A stretch of DNA of 37,842 nt from Bacillota bacterium (lineage in GTDB: Bacteria > Bacillota > Clostridia > Peptostreptococcales > Anaerovoracaceae), in contig JAFSCP010000048.1 of NCBI GenBank assembly GCA_017436705.1, positions 1 through 37,842 of the forward strand. Direction: 5' to 3'. Within the stretch, counting starts at the first letter, position 1; each line of letters starts with the position of its first letter. The translations under genes and the position numbers were made by a program. Shown here one piece after another: positions 23,099 to 31,525 of the stretch. The notes below the pieces were generated by a model. That model was not told the origin of the DNA. It saw only the letters and a list, made by a program, of their open reading frames with translations, and made no database searches.

Positions 23099-23819
23099 GA
23101 TTTGCTTTATCCTCACCCGCATAAACCACTTCACCGGTCTCCAGGCAAAGGCACGCCAGACGACCGCTGAAAAAGCATCCGCAGTCCATGGCAATATGGC
23201 CATTTTCGCGGTATACTTCCGGCTCTTTGTCTTCGCGGATTGATGGCGTAGGCGTATGACCTGTCACCAGATATGTGTTCTGGTCCTTGAAATACCGCCT
23301 GCCGTAGTCTGCACGGTAAAAAAGAAAATCGCTGTAATCGTAGTCGTCCAGCGCCTTGCCGGGCTGAAAGCCATTGATTCCGGCATGCACAAGCACGTAT
23401 CGCTTACCGCCGGCGCGGACGATTTCGTAGGCAGAGGCATCGCTGATGTAATCCAGAATGTCAGCCTGCTCATCCGCATCAAGTCTGCGGAACTGCTCCA
23501 TGGTCACTCCTCCCCCATCCTGCATCCAGTAAGTAAAGTCCATCAGGTCATCGGCTGTAACGTGGTTTTCAGCGTTTTCGTCGGTGATTTCCACCGCCAG
23601 CTTGCTCAGTACCTTGTACATGATGTACTCGTGGTTGCCGAGGATAAGCGTCACATTGGGGCGCATCATCATGTCCTGCAGCACCTTGATCGGCTCCGGC
23701 CCGCGGTCCACAACATCGCCCAGCAAAAAAAGCTCATCCTCGTCGGAAAAGCTGATTTTGTTTAACAGTTCTGTGTACTGGCTGTAGCAGCCGTGAATGT
23801 CTGAAATTACGTAGTTCAT
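23085..23819 (-). CDS. PPP-family metallophosphoesterase (Ser/Thr phosphatase or Ap4A hydrolase-like)
   Basis: A 244-residue PPP-type enzyme with all metal-binding blocks: SDIHGCY (residues 6-12), GDVVDRGP, GNHEYIMY, VLVHAGING and GHTPT. It resembles bacterial ApaH/PrpE-like or PrpA phosphatases acting on phosphoproteins or dinucleoside tetraphosphates; the substrate cannot be fixed. AAAGG 7 bases before the ATG supports the start. It marks the left flank of the defence island, and the 186 bases beyond its start (23820-24005) are AT-rich with nothing else recognisable. Confidence 0.88.
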   Translation of the reverse strand: MNYVISDIHGCYSQYTELLNKISFSDEDELFLLGDVVDRGPEPIKVLQDMMMRPNVTLILGNHEYIMYKVLSKLAVEITDENAENHVTADDLMDFTYWMQDGGGVTMEQFRRLDADEQADILDYISDASAYEIVRAGGKRYVLVHAGINGFQPGKALDDYDYSDFLFYRADYGRRYFKDQNTYLVTGHTPTPSIREDKEPEVYRENGHIAMDCGCFFSGRLACLCLETGEVVYAGEDKANLSQE

Positions 23820-24005
23820 GGTAAACCTTTCGAAAGTAATCGTAATAAACTTTAATATAACAATAATATTATGCTTTGTACAGTTACAATATATGTTTTT
23901 AATTCGCTACAAACCTTCATGCAATTTTTCGTTGTTTATACAACTTATTTCTTTAGGCCTTCACTATTTAGAAATTCATTTTAATTACAACAAAATTATT
24001 CCAGT

Positions 24006-26981
24006 TTACATTTTATTAAATTCTTTATATATAACCTCTGCCAAAGCAGACATAATTGCATTATACTTGCTTTTATTTTGGAACAATGAAGTAAATGCTT
24101 CAGTTTGCTCAACATAGCTATCCTGCGCAATCTCATCAAAAGTTTTTGGAAAAATATTTTTCATGAAAATTTGTGGATCAGAAGTTTGAGCAATCTTCTG
24201 CAACTTTTTGTCATCTTTCAACTTATCATGCAATGCATAAATAAGAACTCTATCTGCATCACTGAAGTTGCCAGCAAAAAGATCATTTATCTTCTTAATT
24301 ACTTCCTCCAAAGGTTCTTTTGCCTCTGGAAATGCTTTTCCTTTACCTTTCGCTGTTTCCAACGCAACAGAATCATTATCAAGAACAACATCTCCCTTGA
24401 AAGTTTGTTCCAACTTATAGAATTCCAGCTTCAACGCACCTTCAAGATCAATCATCTGCACAGATTCTGAAGGTAGTAATCTAAGCAAGTATGAGCAAAA
24501 TACATATTCTCTCTGCATGTCCGCATCAAACATACGACAAACTTGAGAAATATATCCATACCACTTTATAAATGAACGTAACTGTCTTCTAAAATTATAT
24601 CTATCATCAAAGGATTTATCATTGTATCGGTCAGCAACAGGTTTTAATGCAGATGTCATTTTCCCCATCATTGTACCGTCTTGTTTTTTGTCAGAATAAT
24701 AGATATTACAGAAAGCGTCAATATCATTTGCTGAATAAATTTTATAATCGTGAAGTTCCTTTTGCAACTTATAAATTAGATCTGTGTTTACTTCCTGAGA
24801 AAGTGAAGTTTCCCGATAAAATGGTTGGAATGCTTCCTTGATGTCATCGGCAGAATTTACAAAGTCGAGAATAAATGTATCATTCTTACCTTCACATATT
24901 CTGTTAAGTCTGGAAAGAGTCTGAACACACTTAACACCACGGAGTTTTTTATCAACAATCATTGTGTGAAGCAGAGGTTCATCAAAACCAGTCTGGTATT
25001 TCTCTGCAACAATAAGAACATTAAAGTTGTCGTGGAATTCTGCCTTGGTCTGTTCTTCGGAAATGTGAGAACCATCCTTGCGAACATTCAAACTTGTTTC
25101 TGTATGTTCTGTACTTCCATCTTTAATTGCACCAGAAAAAGCCACAAGGATTTCCACATCGTTATATCCTTGTTCTTCAATATAACGCTTAACTTCATGA
25201 TAATATCTAACTGCCGCCAGACGGGATGATGTAACAACCATCATCTTACCTTTACCAGCAATCGACTTAGCTGTAGTAGAACGGAATGTTTCAACTATTA
25301 TCTGTGCTTTTTGTGAAATGTTGTACGGATGTAATTCCTCAAATCTGCGAATTACTTTTGCAGCACGTGAAACAGGAACTTCCGGATTGTCTGGAATGGT
25401 CTTGGCAATCTTGAAGCAGGTATGGTATGTCATATAGTTTTGCAGAACATCCATAATGAATCCTTCTTGGATTGCCTGTTTCATAGAATAGACATGGAAC
25501 GGATGGAAAGATCCGTCAGAGTGCTCGGTACCAAACATCTCTAAAGTCTGATTCTTCGGTGTGGCAGTAAAGGCAAAGAAAGAAAGATTCTTGTGTCTTC
25601 CGTGAACAATCATTTCCTGCATAAGCTTATCGTGCTTATCCATTTCGGCTTCAGCTTTACCTTCAATTTCAGCATATTCTCGGAGTGCTTCTTCAGTATC
25701 TGCAAGAGCAGTCTTTAATTTGATAGCAGAAGAACCTGTCTGTGAAGAATGAGCTTCATCCACGATAACAGCAAACCCCTTGCCTTTGGTGTTTTCAACC
25801 TCAGTATAAATTACAGGGAACTTCTGCAATGTGGTAACAATGATTCTGCTGCCGTTATTAATTGCATCTCGCAGGTCTTTGGATGTCTTGCCTTCGCCAA
25901 TGGTTTCAACCGTTCCGAGAGTATGGTCAAAGGAAGAAATGGTATCCTGCAACTGTCTGTCAAGTACGGTACGGTCAGTAACGATAATTACAGAAGAGAA
26001 AACAGGTTTATTGTTTTCATCGTGCAAAGATGCCAAACGATATGCAGTCCAAGCAATAGAGTTAGATTTGCCTGAACCTGCACTATGCTGAATCAAGTAG
26101 TTTACACCCGTTCCGTTCTGGCGAACATCTGCGATAAGTTTGCGAACAACATCCAACTGGTGGAAACGAGGGAAGATAAGTGTCTTGTTATCCTTGCAGT
26201 GAATGAACTTCTGCACGATATCCAAAGCACTTTCTTTTCTGAGAACATTTTCCCAGAGATATGCTGTCGGGTATCCATTCGGATTTGCAGGATTACCCTT
26301 GCCACCGTCATTACCTGCACCGTTTGAACCCTGGTTAAACGGCAGGAAGTATGTGTCGCCCTTTGCCAGTTTGGTCGCCATGTAAACATCGGTATGGTCA
26401 ACACAGAAATAAGCAAGGATTCTCTTATTGAACTGGAAGCAGACTTCTCTTGGGTCACGGTCATACATCCACTGTCTTTTCGCATTGTCTACATTCTGAC
26501 CTGTGTACTGGTTTTTCAGTTCCAGAGCGAAAACAGGAATACCGTTGAACACAAGAACCATATCAACGGACTTGTTATTGTCTGCGGAGTAATGCCACTG
26601 GCGAACCACATTGCAAATATTCTGCTCATAAAGGGCAGTTGCTATTTTGTTCAAGTGGGACTCTGGTTTGAAATAGCACACACGGAAAGTAATTCCTCTG
26701 TGCTTGAAACCGTGTCTGAGAACAGCAATCAGACCGTAAGTGTCACAAGCATTATTGAATGCAATGCAGAACTTACGAACAGGGTCGCTCTGACAGGTGT
26801 TCTCAAAACGAGTCCATTCTTTCGGTTGGGTCTCCTTGATAAAGTTGATAAGGGTATCAACATATAGACCAACGGAAGGGTCGTATGCATCGGTGGTTTT
26901 TGTGTAACCACCTTTCTCGGTTAGAAAGAAAGACTCAATGTCCTCTTCAAACCTTCTTTCATTTGTAAAATCAACAGGCAC
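24006..26981 (-). CDS. hsdR: type I restriction enzyme, R subunit (HsdR)
   Basis: A 991-residue restriction/translocase subunit. The N-terminal nuclease has Asp140...Glu154-x-Lys156 (ALELK), a PD-(D/E)xK site. The SF2 motor follows with Walker A in QHSAGSGKSNS, the DEAH-box VDEAHSSQ, motif III FFAFTATPK and motif VI LSRLNRIC. A C-terminal helical part contacts the methylase. With HsdM and HsdS it cuts DNA lacking the correct methylation. Start is GTG at 26981, directly after the hsdS stop, with AAGGAGG inside the hsdS end 8 bases upstream. It is last in the operon; no clear terminator was seen after it. Confidence 0.96.
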   Translation of the reverse strand: MPVDFTNERRFEEDIESFFLTEKGGYTKTTDAYDPSVGLYVDTLINFIKETQPKEWTRFENTCQSDPVRKFCIAFNNACDTYGLIAVLRHGFKHRGITFRVCYFKPESHLNKIATALYEQNICNVVRQWHYSADNNKSVDMVLVFNGIPVFALELKNQYTGQNVDNAKRQWMYDRDPREVCFQFNKRILAYFCVDHTDVYMATKLAKGDTYFLPFNQGSNGAGNDGGKGNPANPNGYPTAYLWENVLRKESALDIVQKFIHCKDNKTLIFPRFHQLDVVRKLIADVRQNGTGVNYLIQHSAGSGKSNSIAWTAYRLASLHDENNKPVFSSVIIVTDRTVLDRQLQDTISSFDHTLGTVETIGEGKTSKDLRDAINNGSRIIVTTLQKFPVIYTEVENTKGKGFAVIVDEAHSSQTGSSAIKLKTALADTEEALREYAEIEGKAEAEMDKHDKLMQEMIVHGRHKNLSFFAFTATPKNQTLEMFGTEHSDGSFHPFHVYSMKQAIQEGFIMDVLQNYMTYHTCFKIAKTIPDNPEVPVSRAAKVIRRFEELHPYNISQKAQIIVETFRSTTAKSIAGKGKMMVVTSSRLAAVRYYHEVKRYIEEQGYNDVEILVAFSGAIKDGSTEHTETSLNVRKDGSHISEEQTKAEFHDNFNVLIVAEKYQTGFDEPLLHTMIVDKKLRGVKCVQTLSRLNRICEGKNDTFILDFVNSADDIKEAFQPFYRETSLSQEVNTDLIYKLQKELHDYKIYSANDIDAFCNIYYSDKKQDGTMMGKMTSALKPVADRYNDKSFDDRYNFRRQLRSFIKWYGYISQVCRMFDADMQREYVFCSYLLRLLPSESVQMIDLEGALKLEFYKLEQTFKGDVVLDNDSVALETAKGKGKAFPEAKEPLEEVIKKINDLFAGNFSDADRVLIYALHDKLKDDKKLQKIAQTSDPQIFMKNIFPKTFDEIAQDSYVEQTEAFTSLFQNKSKYNAIMSALAEVIYKEFNKM

Positions 26982-28250
26982 TTACAACACCTCCTTCTTG
27001 CCGGTAACATATTCGTATATTACAGACTTTTTGTAAGCTTCCATTTCTGCGAGAAGAGCAATTTTCTTTTCAATCAAGGTGTCAATCTCGGCACACTTCT
27101 TATCAAGATAATCTGCAATTTCTCTCTGCTCATCGAGTGGTGGCAGTGCAATCTTAACCTTTTCAATATGAGTCGGCCCATAGTGTTGAATTGCAGTTCC
27201 AGTTTTTTGAACATTTATTTGTTCCATATATTCATTGGAGATTAAATAGTATCTCAGAAACAATTTATCCAACTTATCACTTATCGGAAAACGAATTAGT
27301 CCAGTATAGGGAATACAACCTTCTGCCTCTTCATCAACCAATGCAGCAATTCCCATAGAAGCACTTGCACTAATAACAACATCGTCTTTAAGCAACTTGA
27401 AGTGTTTCCACTTTTTCTCAACCATCTCTTGTTCCAAGAAGTTACAACCATCTCGTGTTACATAATTACCCTTCATTCCAGATATTCTTATTAAAGGTAT
27501 CCCTTCATTACGAAAATCATTCCCCATTATTCCTGGACCTTCTTGAAAATTTGTCACATATTTCAAGAATAAAAACATCCAATCAGAAGGAATATCTCCA
27601 ATCCACTCAATGCCTGACTTCCTCATCTGTCTATTATCACGAAGACCTTTTGTGACAGCATTGGTAATGATGGATTGTTTGAGTTTCTTATATTCTTCAA
27701 TGGTTGCTTTTGTCTTTGAAATTACTGCATCAATTTCAGCACACATTTTATTTAGATACTCTGCAATTCTTGCCTGTTCTTCAAGTGCAGGTTCAGGAAT
27801 GAAAATTCTTTTCATATCCTGCCAATTTGTAGTCCAAAGGTCATCCACAATACCATGCCCCCATTTGTAGAATTCATCGGAGAACATTGAAGAGTGAAAT
27901 AACCAATCATAGTATTCTGGATTCATTTCATCTCTCGGGCATAAGATAGTATTTATAAGTGACACTGAGCCATCATAAGCAGATATTCCGCAAGAACCTC
28001 TTCTGTCGGAACGACTATTGATTGCAAAATCGCCTTTACACACCATTTTTCTATCGTCGTGAGCATCAGTTTTTGCAGCTGTCGCCAACTGAGGAACAAT
28101 ACCTTTCATTGTCACAGACAGTGGTGGATATTCTGTATCGCTAACTTTTGTTTTTCGTTCTGTATATTGAGTACCAATTCGCACGATATTCCAATCAGCA
28201 GGAATCATACCAATCCACTCAATACCAGACTCCTTCATTTGTCTTGCCAT
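26982..28250 (-). CDS. hsdS: type I restriction-modification specificity subunit (HsdS)
   Basis: A 422-residue DNA-recognition subunit with two target-recognition domains, each introduced by the same phrase (SGIEWIG-IP-DW, near residues 6-20 and 210-225). The conserved helical spacers end each half (EEQARIAEYLNKMCAEIDAV and DEQREIADYLDKKCAEIDTL). The two halves differ in their TRD sequence, so a bipartite target is expected. The ATG at 28250 lies 2 bases after the hsdM stop with AGGGGG upstream. The repeated half boundaries would allow domain exchange by recombination, but no second hsdS or recombinase gene is present in the window. Confidence 0.95.
   Translation of the reverse strand: MARQMKESGIEWIGMIPADWNIVRIGTQYTERKTKVSDTEYPPLSVTMKGIVPQLATAAKTDAHDDRKMVCKGDFAINSRSDRRGSCGISAYDGSVSLINTILCPRDEMNPEYYDWLFHSSMFSDEFYKWGHGIVDDLWTTNWQDMKRIFIPEPALEEQARIAEYLNKMCAEIDAVISKTKATIEEYKKLKQSIITNAVTKGLRDNRQMRKSGIEWIGDIPSDWMFLFLKYVTNFQEGPGIMGNDFRNEGIPLIRISGMKGNYVTRDGCNFLEQEMVEKKWKHFKLLKDDVVISASASMGIAALVDEEAEGCIPYTGLIRFPISDKLDKLFLRYYLISNEYMEQINVQKTGTAIQHYGPTHIEKVKIALPPLDEQREIADYLDKKCAEIDTLIEKKIALLAEMEAYKKSVIYEYVTGKKEVL
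27589..27631 (-). repeat. HsdS half-boundary repeat, copy 2
   Basis: Imperfect direct repeat of 28201-28243, exactly 612 bases away and in frame. The core CCAATCCACTCAA (27598-27610) is identical in both. It codes for the SGIEWIG-IP phrase at the start of the second target-recognition domain. Confidence 0.8.
28201..28243 (-). repeat. HsdS half-boundary repeat, copy 1
   Basis: Partner of the repeat at 27589-27631, with identical core CCAATCCACTCAA at 28210-28222. It codes for the start of the first target-recognition domain. Confidence 0.8.
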
Positions 28251-28252
28251 AA

Positions 28253-30007
28253 TCAATCCCCCTTATGCAACAATGATTTCAGTGAAACAGCAATTTCATC
28301 TTCCAAACCAATGATCCTGGAAAGAATATCATCGGATGCTTCGGGTGCTTTATATTCATAGAAATATCTGGTCATCGGGATTTCGTATCCAACCTTGGTC
28401 TTTGTCTTGTCAATCCAAGCATCGGGAGCATACGGAAGAACTTCGCGAGCAAAGTAAGCATCAATATCTTCTTCCATCGGTACATTTTCAGTATCACGAA
28501 GAGAAGAATCTGCGACTTTTTTGCCCTTTTTCAAAACAGGTTTACCGTTTTCGTCAACCAAAGGTCTTTCCACTACGATTTTATTGTATCCGAATTCCAC
28601 TGCATCAAAAATCTTGGATTCGCAGTAGATGCCATTTTTATCGCCAAAGATACCTTCGCGGAATTCTCCGTATGCCTGAACAATGATTTCACGGCAACGG
28701 TCTGTGATATCATTTCGTTTTGTGCCAATATTTTTTCTTCTAACTTCATAACAGTGAGAAGCATCAATCAATTGTACCTTTCCTGCACGATAGGCAGGTT
28801 TGTCCTTTGACAGAACCCAGATATATGTAGCAATACTCGTATTCATAAACTGTTGAGTGCTAAGTTGGATAATCGCATCCAACCAGTCGTTTTCCAGAAT
28901 ATACTGACGAATATTAGAAGGTCCAGAACCTGCATCACCTGAGAACAGCGGAGAACCGTTTTGGACAATTGCCATCTTGCCATCATCGGCAAGTTTTGCC
29001 AGACCGTTGAGAACGAACAACTGCTGACCGTCAGAAATCTTAGGAAGTCCTGGTGCAAAGCGACCTGCTTCACCGAGTTTTGCTTCTGCTTCAACTGCAT
29101 TTTGTTCTCTCTTCCAGTCAATGCCGAAAGGTGGGTTAGAGATGATACGGTCAAACTTGTATCCCTTGAACTGGTCTTCGGAAAGGGTGTCACCGAATCG
29201 CATATTATTCGGGTCGCCACCACGAATCATCATATCTGCCTTGGCAATGGCAAAAGTTGAAGGGTTGAACTCCTGTCCAAAGCATGTAACGGTTGCATCT
29301 TCGTCAAGGGCATGGATTCTCTCTTCCATACAAGACAGCATCTGAGAAGTCCCCATTGCCATATCATAAACGGTAATATTCTGACCGTTGAACTTGGTAT
29401 CGGACAGTAGGATATCGGTCATCAGATAAATAATGTCTCTGGATGTAAAGTGAGCTCCTGCTTCTTCGCCATAAGATTCGTTGAATCTGCGAACAAGGTC
29501 TTCAAACACATAACCGCAGTCAACGGCAGAAATTTTATCTGCACCAAGGTATCCCTTAGGTGTATTAAATTCTTTGATAACCAGGTAGAGAGTGTTGCTC
29601 TCCACCATTCTTTTGATAATATTGTCAAAATCAAACTTGGCCAGAACATCCTGCACATTGCCGGAGAAGCCTGCAAGATAATCCTTGAAGTTCGCTTCAA
29701 TGTTCTCAGGGTCTGCAAGCAAAGTTTCAAATGTGTATTTGGATGTGTTGTAGAACTGGTATCCAGATGCACGAGTCAGGAAACCATCAACGACTTCCAG
29801 ATTCTTGACCTTCTCATAGGTTTCCAGAACCTTGCTGTGTGTTGGAAGCAGACAGTCGTGGAATCTTTTAACGACAGTCATCGGAAGGATGACCAAACCG
29901 TATTCGTGTGGTTTGAACGGTCCGCGAAGCATATCTGCGACATTCCAGATAAGAGTCGCTTTTTCACTTATATTAAATCCAACTTGGTTTATTTTGTTAT
30001 TAGACAT
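28253..30007 (-). CDS. hsdM: type I restriction-modification methyltransferase subunit (HsdM)
   Basis: A 584-residue N6-adenine methyltransferase subunit. The N-terminal helical HsdM domain is followed by motif I (VYDMAMGTSQML, a variant of the usual DPACGTGG) and catalytic motif IV NPPFGIDW. The block GAHFTSRDII is the family SAM-pocket region and GDAGSGPS follows. The variant motif I is, as I recall, typical of one HsdM branch, so it need not mean loss of function. The start at Met-Ser-Asn-Asn is chosen because AGGAG lies 8 bases upstream and the longer frame overlaps the preceding gene. It lies 16 bases after the small HTH gene. Confidence 0.95.
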   Translation of the reverse strand: MSNNKINQVGFNISEKATLIWNVADMLRGPFKPHEYGLVILPMTVVKRFHDCLLPTHSKVLETYEKVKNLEVVDGFLTRASGYQFYNTSKYTFETLLADPENIEANFKDYLAGFSGNVQDVLAKFDFDNIIKRMVESNTLYLVIKEFNTPKGYLGADKISAVDCGYVFEDLVRRFNESYGEEAGAHFTSRDIIYLMTDILLSDTKFNGQNITVYDMAMGTSQMLSCMEERIHALDEDATVTCFGQEFNPSTFAIAKADMMIRGGDPNNMRFGDTLSEDQFKGYKFDRIISNPPFGIDWKREQNAVEAEAKLGEAGRFAPGLPKISDGQQLFVLNGLAKLADDGKMAIVQNGSPLFSGDAGSGPSNIRQYILENDWLDAIIQLSTQQFMNTSIATYIWVLSKDKPAYRAGKVQLIDASHCYEVRRKNIGTKRNDITDRCREIIVQAYGEFREGIFGDKNGIYCESKIFDAVEFGYNKIVVERPLVDENGKPVLKKGKKVADSSLRDTENVPMEEDIDAYFAREVLPYAPDAWIDKTKTKVGYEIPMTRYFYEYKAPEASDDILSRIIGLEDEIAVSLKSLLHKGD

Positions 30008-30023
30008 TCTTTCTCTCCTTTTC

Positions 30024-30227
30024 TTACCCTTCCACAAACTCCATCACATCGCCGATATCTGCCTGCAGTGCATCACAGATTTTTTTCAGCACTGCCAGGG
30101 ACACTTCTTCATCACGGTTCAGTTTGGTCATGGTGTTTGGCGCAATTCCTGTGAGCCTTCTTAAATCAGCCTTGCTCATTTTCTTGTCGATGAGCAGCTT
30201 CCATAATTTGTTGTATGATACTGACAT
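30024..30227 (-). CDS. small XRE-family HTH regulator of the hsd operon
   Basis: A 67-residue Cro/C1-type helix-turn-helix protein (MSKADLRRLTGIAPNTMTKL with a LAVLKKICDALQADIGDVMEF tail). It has the size of the controller-like YozG/HigA-type Xre proteins often found at the head of restriction or toxin operons. GGAGG lies 7 bases before the ATG. Being first in the hsd operon, it probably adjusts expression so that methylation precedes restriction; this role is inferred. Confidence 0.88.
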   Translation of the reverse strand: MSVSYNKLWKLLIDKKMSKADLRRLTGIAPNTMTKLNRDEEVSLAVLKKICDALQADIGDVMEFVEG

Positions 30228-30284
30228 CTTTCAGCCTCCATCTATGTAAAAATTCAACTCATACTTATCGCGATTTATGACTTT

Positions 30285-30313
30285 ATTTTACTAAATTCGA
30301 CACCACAATACAA
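30285..30313 (-). promoter_or_regulatory. candidate promoter of the hsd operon
   Basis: Leftward TTGTAT (complement of 30308-30313), 17-base spacer, TAAAAT (complement of 30285-30290). The -35 is poor. The palindrome ATCGCGAT just downstream (30268-30275) could be an operator for the HTH protein. Confidence 0.4.
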
Positions 30314-30342
30314 GAAGAAAAACTCGCAATTTCTTGCGAGTT
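30314..30342 (-). terminator. terminator after abiF
   Basis: Nine-base stem AACTCGCAA/TTGCGAGTT (30321-30329 with 30334-30342), four-base loop, followed leftward by TTTCTTCTTG. It lies just after the abiF stop codon. Confidence 0.8.
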
Positions 30343-30352
30343 TCTATAATGA

Positions 30353-31408
30353 TTAAATATTATCTTTTACACACCTTTTGCATGGTTTTAATCCCTGCCT
30401 CTTTGCTTCCTCAGCATCAATCATGTGTACATCGTTCAAACCACTGCAATGCGGGTTTTTGTGATATATCCTTCCTTTTTCTGTTGCATATACGACTTTC
30501 TGTGAAACAATATCCATATTCATCACTTGCCCTAAATATGTAACATCCTGAGGAAATGCATTGCAATGCCGCGTAAGCTCGGCATTCATGGTTTGCCCCA
30601 GCCTGTGATACGGCTCCTGATACTTCAAAAGGCTCAGGACAAACAACAATTGCATAAAACTACTCTCTATCCCGTTTTCAAACTCTTTAAGACTATTCAT
30701 TCCTCTTTTGACTTTAAAATTGTATATTCTTCCACCATGAGCAGCCATGTTGCGATAATCAATACAGAAGTAAAGTGTTTCCATCATCAAAGTGCGAGCC
30801 TGTTCCTCTGTAATGCCTAGTTTTTCCAAATCATACAAACGATGCACCATAGCAGTGAGTTCAGAGCCTTTAAATTGATCTATAAAGTTTACCATAGTGC
30901 TAAAATAAATACTTTTAAACAGTATCCACGGAGGTACTATACCATGTGCAGTCTTATAATGATGTATAGGATCCTTATCAGTATCCAGAGTCTTCCTCAT
31001 GGTTTCGAGCAGACCTGTTAAGGTGAATCTTTGTATGCGTTTACGTCTGTTCTGATAATTTCTGTACTGAAGATATTCATCTTGGTGAGTTCCAAAAGCA
31101 CTTGCTACAACATCTGAGGCCTGTTCTTTAATGTGTTCTTCAAGGTCCTGCATCGCAGCCATTACACCGTTTCTAAGGCTTTTATCAAAAGTATACAAAG
31201 ATAGAATCTGCTCGAAAGTAACCCCAGACCGATATGATTTTTCTTCCCCTACAGTAATAAAATATGGAGCCCTGTAGCTTTTAATTAGGTTTGAATATCC
31301 ACATAGCTGTAGCATCTCTTCCGCATACTTATCATCGGATATAATCAAGTTTTGATTTTTTAATTTTTTCACCTGTTCTTCAGGTGTTGTATATCTAATA
31401 TCATCCAT
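30353..31408 (-). CDS. abiF: AbiF/Abi_2-family HEPN abortive-infection protein with C-terminal metal-binding tail
   Basis: A 351-residue Abi_2 (AbiD/AbiF) protein. The N-terminus (TTPEEQVKKLKNQNLIISD, YRLPYF-like SYRAPYF) and the HEPN motif R219-X4-H224 (RNMAAH) are typical; such proteins are RNA-cleaving toxins. After the Abi_2 domain a tail of about 45 residues contains IYHKNPHCSGL and GLKPCKRC, a His/Cys pattern like the small Ada-type metal-binding repeat found at the end of some nucleases. The ATG at 31408 is chosen for AGGAG 7 bases upstream; the longer frame runs back through a terminator hairpin. A structured RNA with its own promoter and terminator lies directly upstream, so toxin expression should depend on read-through. 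Confidence 0.85.
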   Translation of the reverse strand: MDDIRYTTPEEQVKKLKNQNLIISDDKYAEEMLQLCGYSNLIKSYRAPYFITVGEEKSYRSGVTFEQILSLYTFDKSLRNGVMAAMQDLEEHIKEQASDVVASAFGTHQDEYLQYRNYQNRRKRIQRFTLTGLLETMRKTLDTDKDPIHHYKTAHGIVPPWILFKSIYFSTMVNFIDQFKGSELTAMVHRLYDLEKLGITEEQARTLMMETLYFCIDYRNMAAHGGRIYNFKVKRGMNSLKEFENGIESSFMQLLFVLSLLKYQEPYHRLGQTMNAELTRHCNAFPQDVTYLGQVMNMDIVSQKVVYATEKGRIYHKNPHCSGLNDVHMIDAEEAKRQGLKPCKRCVKDNI

Positions 31409-31425
31409 ACCTCTACTCCTATAAA

Positions 31426-31491
31426 CAAAAAGGCCCCTGAGAACTCTGTTCTCGGGACCTTTTGTGACCGCACAGCAGTCATTCACTAATT
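31426..31491 (-). ncRNA. short structured RNA upstream of abiF, candidate RNA antitoxin
   Basis: Transcription from the promoter at 31498-31525 gives an RNA of about 65-70 bases. It contains a small CUAAUUAG palindrome, a 7-base stem UGACUGC/GCGGUCA with loop UGU, and a strong terminator: GGUCCC with GGGGCC enclosing GAGAAC-AGA-GUUCUC, then UUUUUG. This promoter-RNA-terminator-toxin order is that of RNA-antitoxin systems. A structured AbiF RNA motif has been described next to abiF genes; whether this is that family needs a covariance search. A leader attenuator without antitoxin activity is the alternative. Confidence 0.65.
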
Positions 31492-31497
31492 AGTGAT

Positions 31498-31525
31498 ATT
31501 ATAGCATACTCAGAATTCTTGTCAA
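31498..31525 (-). promoter_or_regulatory. promoter of the abiF-associated RNA
   Basis: Perfect leftward TTGACA (complement of 31520-31525), 16-base spacer, perfect TATAAT (complement of 31498-31503). The -35 overlaps the stop codon of the XRE-IrrE gene at 31522-31524. Consensus quality suggests strong transcription, as expected for an RNA antitoxin. Confidence 0.8.

Noticed and set aside
23820..24005. Attachment site or tRNA remnant at the left end of the defence island
   Set aside because: No tRNA-like sequence, integrase or matching direct repeat at the right end was found by eye.
31409..31486. Extended abiF start 26 codons upstream (GTG at 31486)
   Set aside because: The extension translates through the terminator hairpin and lacks a ribosome site, while the ATG at 31408 has AGGAG at good distance.
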